Counted from the stretch's first letter, positions 52,071 to 60,539 are shown. The stretch: 64,000 nt of DNA from Acidovorax sp. Root219 (GCF_001428665.1 NZ_LMIJ01000005.1:1-64000); one strand, 5' to 3'. Numbers and translations: made by a program. The notes: generated by a model from the letters alone, not told the origin.

Positions 52071-52515
52071 GGAGAAAATTGGATTCGTTTGTGCTTGTGT
52101 GTAAATGACTTTATTACACATATTCCTGATTGTCAATGGGCGAAAGGAAACAGCGGCACCGGGTGCGATGGCATTTCGGCAACCGCTGCGCCTGCGGCAG
52201 CCGCTTCGTGCGCTGCCGACGTGCAAAGCAGTGCCCGGGTTGGCGTCATTGCGGTGCAGGCCCGCACTCCCGCCCGCGGCCTGGTGCCATGTGCCACATT
52301 GCCTGTCACATGACAGTCACTGTGGGCCAGCGGTACTTACCCCTGTGGCGCCCCGTGGCGCAGGCCAATAGCATCCCTCTTCGTTGCAACCTGCAACGAT
52401 CACAGCGTCCTCGGCATCAAACTTGCTGGTAGCGACGACCAGGAAATGCATACCCGCATTTTCTGGTTTGTGATTATTTGTCATCAAACACAATTTGATT
52501 GAGGGAACCTTGCCA
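52071..52515. other. 445-bp intergenic region: Rrf2 and porin promoters
   Basis: No supported gene. The left end has an A+T-rich tract and the Rrf2 dyad (52098-52120). The right end reads ATTTGTCATCAAACACAATT-TGATTG just before the porin gene and presumably carries its promoter. The middle is G+C-rich and featureless to the eye. Confidence 0.55.
52098..52120. promoter_or_regulatory. Candidate Rrf2 operator
   Basis: Perfect 7-bp dyad: TGTGTAA (52098-52104), 9-nt spacer, TTACACA (52114-52120), in an A+T-rich tract 28 bp upstream of the Rrf2 start. Symmetry and position fit autorepression. Untested. Confidence 0.5.
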
Positions 52516-53484
52516 ATGAAAACGATGAATCGCTGCGCCATTGCAGCGCTGGCCCTGGTGGGCACGTCTGCTGCGTTTGCCCAGAGCAGCGTGACCCTGT
52601 ACGGCCGGATCAACACCACGTTCGAGCGCCAGAAGGATGGCGACGTGTCCAAGACCGGTCTGTTCAACAACTCCTCCCGCTTCGGCTTCAAGGGGCAGGA
52701 AGACCTGGGCGGCGGCTTGAAGGCGGGCTTCCAGCTGGAAAGCGGCTTTGACTCCAGCACCGGTGTCATCGACTCCCGCGGTGTCTTCGCCCGCCAGAGC
52801 GAGGTGAACCTCTCCGGCGGCTTCGGCATGCTGCGCATGGGCAACTTCACCTCGGAGTCGTACTACGCCACCGCCGACTACATCAGCAACCACAACCACG
52901 ACACCGGTTCGTCGGCAGATGCGCTGTATGCCTACCCGGCCCGCGACGTGAACAAGATCGCCTACCGCACCCCGAGCTTTGGTGGCGCCACGTTCGAGGC
53001 CGGCTGGGCCATGCACGAGAAGGTGAGCGGCACCGGCGGCAAGAACAGCGTCGACCTGGCCGCCAACTACGCCATCGGCGCACTGGGCCTGGGTGCCGGC
53101 TACTCCAAGCTCGATGACCAGAGCCAGTTTGCCGTGCGCGCTTCGTACTCGACCGGCCCGTTCGTGCTGGGCGCCTATGTGCAACGCGACAAGAACGCCT
53201 TTATCGCCAACGGCGGCAACCGCACCAACGTGCGCCTGTCGGCCGCCTACATCGTGGACGTGTCCGAGTTCCACCTGAACGTGGGCCGCGCAGGCGACTA
53301 CTCCCGCGTGGACAACACGGCCGCCACCCAGTACACGCTGGGCTACAACTACCACCTGAGCAAGCGCACCAAGATCTACACCTACTACACCCGCATCAAC
53401 AACAACCAGGCCGCCAACTACGGCGTGTCGGCCGCCGGCAACGATTTCAGCTCGTTTGCCATGGGGGTGCGCCACAACTTCTGA
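52516..53484 (+). CDS. Gram-negative trimeric porin (Burkholderiales type)
   Basis: 322 residues. Signal peptide MKTMNRCAIAALALVGTSAA, cut after FAQ. Beta-barrel of 16 amphipathic strands: SSVTLYGRINTTFER, SRFGFKGQEDLGGGLKAGFQ, SYSTGPFVLGAYVQRDKNAF, TYYTRINNNQAANYG, and the C-terminal Phe in VRHNF. GFKGQEDLGGGLKAGFQLES is diagnostic of the beta-proteobacterial OmpC/Omp32-like porins. It allows passive passage of small solutes. A strong terminator follows 57 nt later. Confidence 0.95.
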   Translation: MKTMNRCAIAALALVGTSAAFAQSSVTLYGRINTTFERQKDGDVSKTGLFNNSSRFGFKGQEDLGGGLKAGFQLESGFDSSTGVIDSRGVFARQSEVNLSGGFGMLRMGNFTSESYYATADYISNHNHDTGSSADALYAYPARDVNKIAYRTPSFGGATFEAGWAMHEKVSGTGGKNSVDLAANYAIGALGLGAGYSKLDDQSQFAVRASYSTGPFVLGAYVQRDKNAFIANGGNRTNVRLSAAYIVDVSEFHLNVGRAGDYSRVDNTAATQYTLGYNYHLSKRTKIYTYYTRINNNQAANYGVSAAGNDFSSFAMGVRHNF

Positions 53485-53540
53485 TGGCGTCATGCCCGCT
53501 GCTGCCCTGACTGGTGGGAGGGCAGAGACACAGCAACTTG

Positions 53541-53567
53541 GCCCGCACTTCTTTGGGGAGTGCGGGC
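53541..53567 (+). terminator. Rho-independent terminator of the porin gene
   Basis: 9-bp perfect stem: GCCCGCACT (53541-53549) and AGTGCGGGC (53559-53567), loop of 9 nt, then TTTTTT (53568-53573). Classic intrinsic terminator 57 nt after the porin stop. Confidence 0.9.
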
Positions 53568-53664
53568 TTTTTTACGCCAGGGCGATGGCGATTAGCCTTG
53601 CGCTCAGCGGCAGGCAGGGGCATGCTGTGGTGCTACGGCACAACGTCACCCCGAGGAACACGCC

Positions 53665-54207
53665 ATGACCACCCAGACCACACGCACGCTGCTGGCCCTG
53701 TCTGCCCTGCTGATCCAGGCGGGCGCCACTGCCTATGCGGCAGACATGCCGCCGACACCGCCGCCGCCGGCACCCACCCGCCCCGCCAGCCAGCCGCCTG
53801 CGCATACGCAAGCCCCGGCAGCAGACAAGCTGGCCCAGGCGCGCTACTTCACCCGCTCGCTGCAGTGGTCTGCGGCGTTCGAGGAGCTCAAGCGCATCAA
53901 CGACACGGGCAGCGCCGACTGGCACAACCTGATGGGCTACACGCTGCGCCACAGCAAGAAGCCCGACCTGGTTGCAGCCGGCAAGCACTACGATGAAGCG
54001 CTGCGCATCGACCCGCGCCATCGCAACACGCTCGAATACTCCGGTGAGCTGTACCTGATGAAGGGCCAGCTCGGCAAGGCGCAGGCGCGCCTGGCCACCC
54101 TCGGGAGCGAGTGCGGCGCCAGTGGCTGCCAGCAATACGCACTGCTGCAGTCCGCGATCGAGAGCTATAAGGCGGCGGGCAACAAGTACGTGCCGTCGAC
54201 CTGGTAA
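53665..54207 (+). CDS. Periplasmic TPR-like protein
   Basis: 180 residues. Signal peptide MTTQTTRTLLALSALLIQAG with cleavage near ATAYAAD. A proline-rich linker (MPPTPPPPAPTRPASQPPAH) is followed by TPR-like helices: AQARYFTRSLQWSAAFEELK, WHNLMGYTLRHSKKPDLVAA, GKHYDEALRIDPRHRNTLEY. Cys residues in GSECGASGCQQ may form a disulfide. Likely a scaffold in the envelope; the partner is unknown. Its stop codon abuts the inverted-repeat element at 54208. Confidence 0.82.
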   Translation: MTTQTTRTLLALSALLIQAGATAYAADMPPTPPPPAPTRPASQPPAHTQAPAADKLAQARYFTRSLQWSAAFEELKRINDTGSADWHNLMGYTLRHSKKPDLVAAGKHYDEALRIDPRHRNTLEYSGELYLMKGQLGKAQARLATLGSECGASGCQQYALLQSAIESYKAAGNKYVPSTW

Positions 54208-54330
54208 GAGCGGCTAACAAAACTCTTCTGGCGTCGTTGCCGCGTCTTGTCGTACTACGCGTACTGCCTGCAAGACATCTGATGTGTAGCGCCTAGCCAG
54301 AACCGCTTCGCTGAGTTTTGTTATCCGCTC
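54208..54330. repeat. 123-bp structured inverted-repeat element
   Basis: Ends GAGCGGCTAACAAAACTC (54208) and GAGTTTTGTTATCCGCTC (to 54330) are complementary with one mismatch. The interior TTCTGGCGTCGTTGCCGCGT and CGTACTACGCGTACTGCCTG also occurs, inverted, at 39134-39244; a truncated form is at 30510-30552. It starts one base after the stop of the TPR gene and could act as a 3'-end stabilising or terminating hairpin. Confidence 0.7.
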
Positions 54331-54346
54331 CAAGTAGCCTGCATCG

Positions 54347-55279
54347 TCAGCACCGCCCCTCGGGCGTCTTCTCCAGCTCACCGAGCTTGTCCACCACCAG
54401 CGCGATGAAGGCCGACACGGCCAGTGGCAGGTGCCTGCGGCTGGGGTACAGCACGGTAAGGCCCTGGCCCTTGCGCTGGTACTGGGGCAGCACGGGCACC
54501 AGCAGGCCGGCCTGCAGGTCGAGCCGGGACATGCCGGTGGGCAGCAGCGCAATGCCCAGGCCGGCCACGGCGGCGCGGCGCAGGGCCTGGGCGGTGTTGG
54601 CACCAAAGCGGCCGCTGGCCTGTTGCACCTCGTGCACGGCGCCATCGGGCCCCACCAGGCGCCAGGAGCCGCTGCTGCCTGCGTGGCTGGCCATGATGGC
54701 GTCGTGCGCGGCCAGGTCGGCCAGCGTGGCGGGCATGCCGCGCGCGGCCAGGTAGACGGGGCTGGCCACCAGGCAGTCGCCCCGGGCCGCAAAGAGCTGG
54801 CGGCCCACGTAACCCGAGTCGCCCACCTCGCCCCCGCGAAAGGCCACGTCGATGCGCTCGGCAATCAGGTCCGAGCGCCCATCGCTGAGCACGAAGTCGA
54901 GCCGCACGCGCGGGTGCGCGGCCAGGAAGGCGGCGATCCACTCCATGGGAAAGAAGTCGAAGAAATCCGCCGGCACCGCCACGCGCACCGAGCCGGTGGG
55001 CTCGTCGCTGCCCAGGCGCAGCTCCTGCCCGGCCTCTTGCAGGCCATCGACGGCTCCCGCGCAGCGCTCATGGAAGGCCTCGCCCGCGCTGGTGAGCGTG
55101 AGCTTGCGGGTAGAGCGCTGCAGCAGGCGCGTGCCCAGCTGCGCCTCAAGCTGCTGCACGCGCCGGCTCACGGTGTTGGGCGGCACGCCAAGGCGGCGTG
55201 CGGCCTCGGCAAAGCTGCCGCTGCGCACCACCTGCACGAACAGGGCGACGTCATTGAGGTCGAGCGCAGGTGTGGTCAC
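54347..55279 (-). CDS. LysR-family transcriptional regulator
   Basis: 310 residues: MTTPALDLNDVALFVQVVRS, HTH with FAEAARRLGVPPNTVSRRVQ, GTRLLQRSTRKLTLTSAGEA, effector domain with IDVAFRGGEVGDSGYVGRQL and RRAAVAGLGIALLPTGMSRL. Belongs to the CbnR/DsdC-like general group. It diverges from the FMN reductase-pirin operon and likely controls it. Confidence 0.92.
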   Translation of the reverse strand: MTTPALDLNDVALFVQVVRSGSFAEAARRLGVPPNTVSRRVQQLEAQLGTRLLQRSTRKLTLTSAGEAFHERCAGAVDGLQEAGQELRLGSDEPTGSVRVAVPADFFDFFPMEWIAAFLAAHPRVRLDFVLSDGRSDLIAERIDVAFRGGEVGDSGYVGRQLFAARGDCLVASPVYLAARGMPATLADLAAHDAIMASHAGSSGSWRLVGPDGAVHEVQQASGRFGANTAQALRRAAVAGLGIALLPTGMSRLDLQAGLLVPVLPQYQRKGQGLTVLYPSRRHLPLAVSAFIALVVDKLGELEKTPEGRC

Positions 55280-55406
55280 GGATACCTTTCATGGATGGAT
55301 GAGTGCAATCCCATTGTGCCATCTAGTCAACCAATGGGGTACGCCCTAATCTTCAAGGCATCGGGGTGCACGGCCCCTCCACCACTCCCAGGAAGGACTC
55401 CCACCT

Positions 55407-55994
55407 ATGACAATTTCGCAATTGCCCCATATCGGCATCGTGATCGGCTCCACCCGCGAGGGCCGCTTTGCCGACAAGCCGGCGCAGTGGTTCCACGGCA
55501 TCGCCAGCCAGCGCACCGATGTCTCGGCCGAACTCATCGACCTGCGCGACTACCCCATGCCGTTCTTCGACGAAGCACTGTCGCCTGCCTGGGCGCCGGT
55601 GAAGAACGAGGCCGCGCAGCGCTGGGCGCAGAAGCTGGCCACGCTGGACGGGCTGGTGGTGATCACCGCCGAGTACAACCACGGCCCCACGGCCGTGCTC
55701 AAGAACGCGTTTGACTACGCGTACAAGGAGTTCGCGCGCAAGCCCATCGGCTTTGTGGGCTATGGCGGCGTGGGTGCGGCGCGTGCCGTGGAGCAGTTGC
55801 GCCTGGTGGCTACCGAGCTGCAGATGGCACCCGTGCGCAATGCTGTACACATGGGCATGGTCGAATTCCTCGGGGTCTGGCAGCAGGGCAAACGCTTCGA
55901 GGATTACCCGCACCTGGCGCAGTCGGCCAAGGGCCTGCTGGACGACATGGCCTGGTGGGCCAAGGCGCTCAAGACCGCAAGGGAGGCTGTATGA
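55407..55994 (+). CDS. NADPH-dependent FMN reductase (ChrR/ArsH-like)
   Basis: 195 residues of flavodoxin-like fold: IGIVIGSTREGRFADKPAQW (FMN phosphate loop GSTREGR), LIDLRDYPMPFFDEA, VVITAEYNHGPTAVLKNAFD and KPIGFVGYGGVGAARAVEQL. Such enzymes reduce quinones, chromate or azo compounds with NADPH and FMN, protecting from redox cycling. First gene of a pair overlapping the pirin gene by 4 nt. Confidence 0.93.
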   Translation: MTISQLPHIGIVIGSTREGRFADKPAQWFHGIASQRTDVSAELIDLRDYPMPFFDEALSPAWAPVKNEAAQRWAQKLATLDGLVVITAEYNHGPTAVLKNAFDYAYKEFARKPIGFVGYGGVGAARAVEQLRLVATELQMAPVRNAVHMGMVEFLGVWQQGKRFEDYPHLAQSAKGLLDDMAWWAKALKTAREAV

Positions 55995-56857
55995 ACACCG
56001 CATTGGCCGAAGCACCGGTTGCCTCTGTGGCAAGCCGTGCCATCGCCTACCGCACGCGAGGCAGCTCGCACGGGCCCATCACGCGGCTGGTGAGCCCTGG
56101 CGACGTGGGGGAGTGGATCAAACCCTTCGTCTTTCTGGACCTGTTCGCATCGGACTCGCCTGCGGCCTTTCGCGGCTTTGGCATGCACCCGCATTCAGGC
56201 ATTGCCACGCTGACCTATCTGATGGCGGGCGATATGTCCTATGAGGACACTGCCGGCAAGAACGGCACATTGCACGCAGGCAGCGTGGAGTGGATGCGCG
56301 CGGGCAACGGCGTGTGGCATACCGGTGCGCCGATAGGCGATGCCCCATCGCTGGGTTTTCAGCTCTGGGTGGCCTTGCCCGCTGCGCTGGAGAACGCGCC
56401 CGCGCTGAGCCAGTACCTGGCGGCGAACGAGGTTCCCCAGGCAGGCCCGGCCCGCGTGCTGCTGGGCAGCTACGGTGCGGTACACAGCCCCATCGACGCC
56501 CCCTCACCCATGACCTACCTGGCCGTGCAGCTGCGCGACGGCGAGCACTGGCGCTATGTGCCGCCCGCAGGCCACACGGTGGCATGGGTGGCGGTGGCAG
56601 CGGGCGCGCTGGATGCGGGCGGCGCCGTAGATAGCGTGGGCGCAGGCGAGCTTGCGGTGTTCGAGGAATCGAACGGCGCCATCGACTTCGTGGCCCGGGG
56701 CGACACGCACTTCGTGCTGGGCTCGGCCGCCAAGCACCCGTACGAACTGGTGATGGGCCGCTACTCGGTGCATACCAGCCGCGAGGCGTTGGCGCAGGGC
56801 GAGGCGGAGATCCGGCGCATTGGCGCGCAGCTGCGGCAGGAAAAGCGCTTGGGCTAG
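55991..56857 (+). CDS. Pirin family protein
   Basis: 288 residues with two cupin barrels. The N-terminal metal site: RGSSHGPITRLVSPGD, the HPHSG motif in GFGMHPHSGIATLTYLMAGD, and LHAGSVEWMRAGNGVWHTG provide the His/His/His/Glu ligands. Pirins can act as quercetinases or redox co-regulators; bacterial pirins are often linked with flavin reductases, as here. Starts within the stop of the FMN reductase (ATGA) and ends overlapping a convergent gene by 4 nt. Confidence 0.92.
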   Translation: MNTALAEAPVASVASRAIAYRTRGSSHGPITRLVSPGDVGEWIKPFVFLDLFASDSPAAFRGFGMHPHSGIATLTYLMAGDMSYEDTAGKNGTLHAGSVEWMRAGNGVWHTGAPIGDAPSLGFQLWVALPAALENAPALSQYLAANEVPQAGPARVLLGSYGAVHSPIDAPSPMTYLAVQLRDGEHWRYVPPAGHTVAWVAVAAGALDAGGAVDSVGAGELAVFEESNGAIDFVARGDTHFVLGSAAKHPYELVMGRYSVHTSREALAQGEAEIRRIGAQLRQEKRLG

Positions 56858-57426
56858 GCTTGGGCAGGTGTGCGCCGGCGCAGCGCCACCCAGCGGCACA
56901 CACCCGTGGCCACCAGGCCGGTGACCGCGAGCATGGCCGCCATGTGCACCGCAACCGCCGCCAACGCCCACCACAGTGGACCCGCTGCACCGGCGCCCTG
57001 CCCCACCGCACCGCTGCCCAGGCACAGCGGTGCCAGCGCCGGCACCAACATGAGCCCCGCGCCGTGCAGCGTGGATGCCAGAAACGCACCCAGCACCAGC
57101 CCCACATGCCCGGCCGATGTGCGGGCTTTGCGCGGTGCACGGCGCCACAGGTACACCGCCACAGCTGCGGCCAGCAGGCAGCCTGCTGCGGCCTGCAGCA
57201 CGCTGCGCGGCAGCGCCCAGCCCCACACCACCGCAGCCACCACCAGTGCCACCGACGCGGCATGGCCGATGGCAATGGGCAGCAGGGCGCGCAGCGGCTG
57301 CGCCTTTACCCGATTGCCGCCAGAGCGCAGGCCCCAGGCGGTTGCGCAGGCCCAGCCGGTGGCGGGGTTGAGCCCGTGCAGGGCGCCCGTGCCGGCCATG
57401 GCAAGCCAGGGCCACAGCGTGTCCAT
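56854..57426 (-). CDS. Multi-helix membrane protein, possible metal-transport-like
   Basis: 190 residues with about five or six hydrophobic helices. His-containing motifs near helix starts: GALHGLNPATGWACATAWGL, IGHAASVALVVAAVVWGW, FLASTLHGAGLMLVPALAPL and AAVAVHMAAMLAVTGLVATG. The HGLNP/HG pattern recalls the NiCoT/UreH-like and sulfite-exporter-like families, in which His residues line a metal path, but I cannot assign the substrate. It lies 20 nt before the DUF899 gene start on the same strand in the opposite order (downstream of it), so co-transcription is likely. Confidence 0.65.
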   Translation of the reverse strand: MDTLWPWLAMAGTGALHGLNPATGWACATAWGLRSGGNRVKAQPLRALLPIAIGHAASVALVVAAVVWGWALPRSVLQAAAGCLLAAAVAVYLWRRAPRKARTSAGHVGLVLGAFLASTLHGAGLMLVPALAPLCLGSGAVGQGAGAAGPLWWALAAVAVHMAAMLAVTGLVATGVCRWVALRRRTPAQA

Positions 57427-57446
57427 CCGTGGGCTCCCGGCCTGCC

Positions 57447-58274
57447 TCAGGCCTGTGCGTGGCAGCAGCCGCCGGCCGTGGCCACGGCGGTGGTCGCCGT
57501 TGCCGCCAGCGGCGATGGCGCGGGCTGGAAGGGCACGGCGCCTTCGTAGCGGTCGTGGTGACGCACCCAGTCCATCGTGTACTCGGGGTTGGGCTCGTTG
57601 CGGCCTGTGGGGGTCAGGTCGATCAGGGGGTAGGCGCCCATCATCACCTCGACCCCGCGGCCGTAGGTGGAGTAGGTGTGGAACACGTCCGCACCCTCGC
57701 CCGGCTCCTTGTGGAACACGCTGATGCCCGGCGCCTCTTCGGCCGGAAAGCGCTGCACCGTGTAGTTGTAGGGCACCTCGCCACGCGCCACCTGCTCGGT
57801 GCTGAAGCTCACGCCATAGTCGTGGTTGAAGTCGCTGCCGTGCGATGACACCCAGTGAAAACGCCAGCCCATGCGCTGGCGAAAACGCTCGATCTGCGGG
57901 AGCGGCGCGCGCGAAACCACCACCAGGGTGATGTCACGGTGGGCCAGGTGGATGTTCATGCCGTCGATGTGATCGGCCATGTACGAGCAGCTCGGGCAGC
58001 CTTGCTCCCAGCCGGGGCCGAACATGAAGTGCTGCACCAGCAGCTGGCGCCGGCCGTCGAACAGGTCGGCCAGCGTGCGCGGGCCGGTGATGGTGTCGAA
58101 CAGGTAGGGCTTGTCCACCCGCACCCAGGGCAGCGCGCGGCGCTCAGCGGCGATCTGGTCCTGCTGGCGCGAGAGTTCTTTTTCGCGCAGCAGCAGGGCC
58201 TGGCGCGCGGCCAGCCAATCGCTGCGCGGAACGACGGGGTGGTGGAGTGAGGGGTTGTGGATGGCGGTGGTCAT
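57447..58274 (-). CDS. DUF899 thioredoxin-like protein
   Basis: 275 residues. Thioredoxin-fold signature with redox pair in EQGCPSCSYMADHIDGMNIH (CxxC), LAHRDITLVVVSRAPLPQIE, FRQRMGWRFHWVSSHGSDFN, HDYGVSF and GPTGRNEPNPEYTMDWVRHH-like C-terminus. Family of unknown function, widespread in soil bacteria. Ends with a Cys/His-rich tail, GGCCHAQA. Probably in one transcript with the propeller protein upstream (131 nt gap) and the membrane protein downstream. Confidence 0.85.
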   Translation of the reverse strand: MTTAIHNPSLHHPVVPRSDWLAARQALLLREKELSRQQDQIAAERRALPWVRVDKPYLFDTITGPRTLADLFDGRRQLLVQHFMFGPGWEQGCPSCSYMADHIDGMNIHLAHRDITLVVVSRAPLPQIERFRQRMGWRFHWVSSHGSDFNHDYGVSFSTEQVARGEVPYNYTVQRFPAEEAPGISVFHKEPGEGADVFHTYSTYGRGVEVMMGAYPLIDLTPTGRNEPNPEYTMDWVRHHDRYEGAVPFQPAPSPLAATATTAVATAGGCCHAQA

Positions 58275-58404
58275 GCGGTGCTCCTTTGGGGGTTGTCAAA
58301 CAGGGCACGCCCATGCGGCGGCTTCAACCGCCGCCTGGGGAAGCGGTTGTTGCACAGGGCGTTGGGTGGGTGGGAGATGGCGGGTGCTGACCACCCGCCG
58401 GGCA

Positions 58405-59103
58405 TCAGGCCCGCGCGGTCTTGGGCCGGCGAACCGCGCGAACCTTGCCGCTCTCGCCGCCACCGGCATAGAACAGACCGGCGCCGTCGGATTCGAGCCC
58501 GCTCACGCCCATGCCGGCCGGCATTTCCAGGCGCTCGATCACGGCGCCGCTGGCGGGGTCGATGCGGCGGATGTCGCTGGCATCACCCTCCCAGGTGCCG
58601 TGCCACAGCTCGCCATCGACCCAGGTCACACCGGTCACGAAGGCGTTGGATTCGATGGTGCGGCGAATCGCCCCCGTGGCGGGGTCGATCTGGTGGATCT
58701 TGCGGTCGCGGTACTGGCCCACCCACAGGCTGCCCTCGGCCCAAGTCAGGCCCGAGTCGGCGCCCTTGCCCGGCGCGGGGATGGAGGCAACCACAGCGCC
58801 CGTGGCCGGGTCGATCTTGTCGATGCGCGACTCTGCGATCTGGTACAGGTGATTGCCGTCGAACGCGGTGCCCGCATCGCAGGGAACGCCCAGCGTGTGC
58901 GTGGTCTCGCCGCTGGCAGGGTCGAAGGCCACCAAGCTGGCGCCTGTGGCGGCCCATACGCGCTGGCCGTCGTGCGTGACGCCGGCCACGGTGCGGGCGC
59001 CGGCAAAGGGGCCGTATTCACTAACGATCTCGGCGGGACGGGCGGGGACACCGGTCGGTGCAATGCGGCTGGCGCTGTCGGGGCTGCAGGTGGTGATTGG
59101 CAT
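58405..59103 (-). CDS. Beta-propeller protein (SMP-30/glutamine-cyclotransferase-like)
   Basis: 232 residues made of repeated blades: GQRVWAATGASLVAFDPASG, GNHLYQIAESRIDKIDPATG, GSLWVGQYRDRKIHQIDPAT, GELWHGTWEGDASDIRRIDP. Each ends in (F/K)xIDPA(S/T)G. No signal peptide seen. The blades recall glutamine cyclotransferase and Vgb-type propellers, but catalytic residues cannot be confirmed. 52 nt after the TPR-HTH regulator gene, which likely controls it. Confidence 0.8.
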   Translation of the reverse strand: MPITTCSPDSASRIAPTGVPARPAEIVSEYGPFAGARTVAGVTHDGQRVWAATGASLVAFDPASGETTHTLGVPCDAGTAFDGNHLYQIAESRIDKIDPATGAVVASIPAPGKGADSGLTWAEGSLWVGQYRDRKIHQIDPATGAIRRTIESNAFVTGVTWVDGELWHGTWEGDASDIRRIDPASGAVIERLEMPAGMGVSGLESDGAGLFYAGGGESGKVRAVRRPKTARA

Positions 59104-59154
59104 GGAGTGCTCCGTGTTGGTTCGACCCCGGCTCGGGAGGTCGATGGGTGAACT

Positions 59155-60450
59155 CTATTCAAATGACAGCGCAGCGGGGAGTAACAAGATTGGCGTGAAT
59201 CCTGCCAGGGGCGGTGCCAGCCAGCGCTGCGCACGCGCCTGGCCGATGGAGCGCACGCGGCCCTGCTCCTGCAGCTCGGCCAGGGCGCGCTGAACGGTGC
59301 GCTGGCTGTTGCCCAGCGCCAGCGCCAGGGCCGAGGTGGACCAAGCCGCGCCATCCGCCAGCAGGGCCAGCAGCGAGGCCTGCTCGCCCGCGATGGGCGG
59401 CGCCAGCACCACCACCGCGCGCCCGCCATCACGCCCATCCAGGGGCCGCAGCGCAAAGCCGCGCGCCGTGGCCTCGATGCGGGCCCAGGGCTTGACCAGT
59501 GCGCGCAGGCGGCCCAGCTCCACGCGCAGCCGGGCGCGGTGGGTGTCGTCGGGGTGCCGGGTGCGAAAGGCGCTGGCGATCAGCGCGTCGCGCTCGGCAT
59601 CGCCGGGCCAGGCCTGGGCCAGATCGTAGGCGAGAGCGAACAGGATGGGCCGGCGCGCAAGGGACAGCCAGGTGGGGGCGGCACCGCTGCCCTCCTGCGC
59701 CCCCACCCATCCCGATCCCAGCCGGTGCCGGCAGGCATCGACCACCAGCACCTCCGAGGCCAGCAGCGCCGCGACGTCGTCCAGGCGCAGCAACTGCTCG
59801 CGCGCCACGCCGCCGCCATCGCCCTCGCTTGGCAGCAGGCGCCGCGCGGCGGGGCGCTGCAGCGCGGCCAGGGCCTCGTCGACCTCGGCCAGCAGCGCAG
59901 GCACGCGGGCGCGCGCTGCCGCTTCGCGCGCCTGGGCCAGCGCATCGCGCGCCGCGGCCACGCGCAGCGAGCGCAGGGCCAGTTCGGCCAGCGTGAGCCC
60001 CGCCACCGCCGCCAGCGCGGGCGGCATGCCTGGCTCCTGCAGGTCGATGGTGGCCAGCAGGGCCGCGGCTTCGCCCAGCCGGCCCATCAGCAGCCATTGG
60101 CGCGCAGCGATGAGCCTTGCCTGCAGTGCGTTGGCCCGGTCGCCGCGCACCGCCAGCGCCGCCGCAGCGGCCACCAGGGCATGCGGCGGGCCGTTCAGGT
60201 CGCGCTGGGCCAGGGCCACCTCGGCCTCGGCCACCACGCAGCGGGCGCGGGCCAGTTCCTCGTGCGCGCCAAACCCCTTGGCCGCGCGGCGCAGCAGCTC
60301 GCGCGCCCGGGGGTGCTCGCCCAGCTGCGCCATGGCAATGCCGCGCAGCGCCAGCGCAGGCGGGTCATCGCGCAGGGCCACCCGCTGCAGGGCGCCCAGC
60401 GCATCGCCGGCGGCAAGCGCACGGGCGGCGGCGGTGATGAGCGAATCCAT
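59155..60450 (-). CDS. TPR-like protein with C-terminal helix-turn-helix
   Basis: 431 residues. The N-terminal half is alanine-rich helical repeat (ELLRRAAKGFGAHEELARAR, AAARDALAQAREAAARARVP) similar to TPR/MalT-type arrays. After a middle acidic/HTH-like segment, the C-terminal 70 residues form a winged HTH: LLALLADGAAWSTSALALAL, GNSQRTVQRALAELQEQGRV, RSIGQARAQRWLAPP. This domain order fits a signal-integrating activator. It is the first gene of a probable operon with the propeller, DUF899 and membrane proteins. Confidence 0.82.
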   Translation of the reverse strand: MDSLITAAARALAAGDALGALQRVALRDDPPALALRGIAMAQLGEHPRARELLRRAAKGFGAHEELARARCVVAEAEVALAQRDLNGPPHALVAAAAALAVRGDRANALQARLIAARQWLLMGRLGEAAALLATIDLQEPGMPPALAAVAGLTLAELALRSLRVAAARDALAQAREAAARARVPALLAEVDEALAALQRPAARRLLPSEGDGGGVAREQLLRLDDVAALLASEVLVVDACRHRLGSGWVGAQEGSGAAPTWLSLARRPILFALAYDLAQAWPGDAERDALIASAFRTRHPDDTHRARLRVELGRLRALVKPWARIEATARGFALRPLDGRDGGRAVVVLAPPIAGEQASLLALLADGAAWSTSALALALGNSQRTVQRALAELQEQGRVRSIGQARAQRWLAPPLAGFTPILLLPAALSFE

Positions 60451-60487
60451 GGGATGGCAGGCTACACGACTGCGGCACTTGCAATTT

Positions 60488-60501
60488 GTTTCTTGGGAAA
60501 C
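60488..60501. promoter_or_regulatory. Candidate MarR operator O1
   Basis: Perfect dyad GTTTC-TTGG-GAAAC, 38 bp from the regulator start and near the TPR-HTH gene start at 60450. Matches O2 at the two arms. Confidence 0.55.
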
Positions 60502-60520
60502 TATATTTCAGCCACAGATA

Positions 60521-60534
60521 GTTTCCGCAGAAAC
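60521..60534. promoter_or_regulatory. Candidate MarR operator O2
   Basis: Perfect dyad GTTTC-CGCA-GAAAC directly before the MarR ATG (60540). The centre lies 33 bp from O1, about three helical turns, so both dyads face the same side of DNA. Repetition of GTTTC-N4-GAAAC in a short A+T-rich gap supports a dimeric repressor. Confidence 0.55.
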
Positions 60535-60539
60535 AAAAC

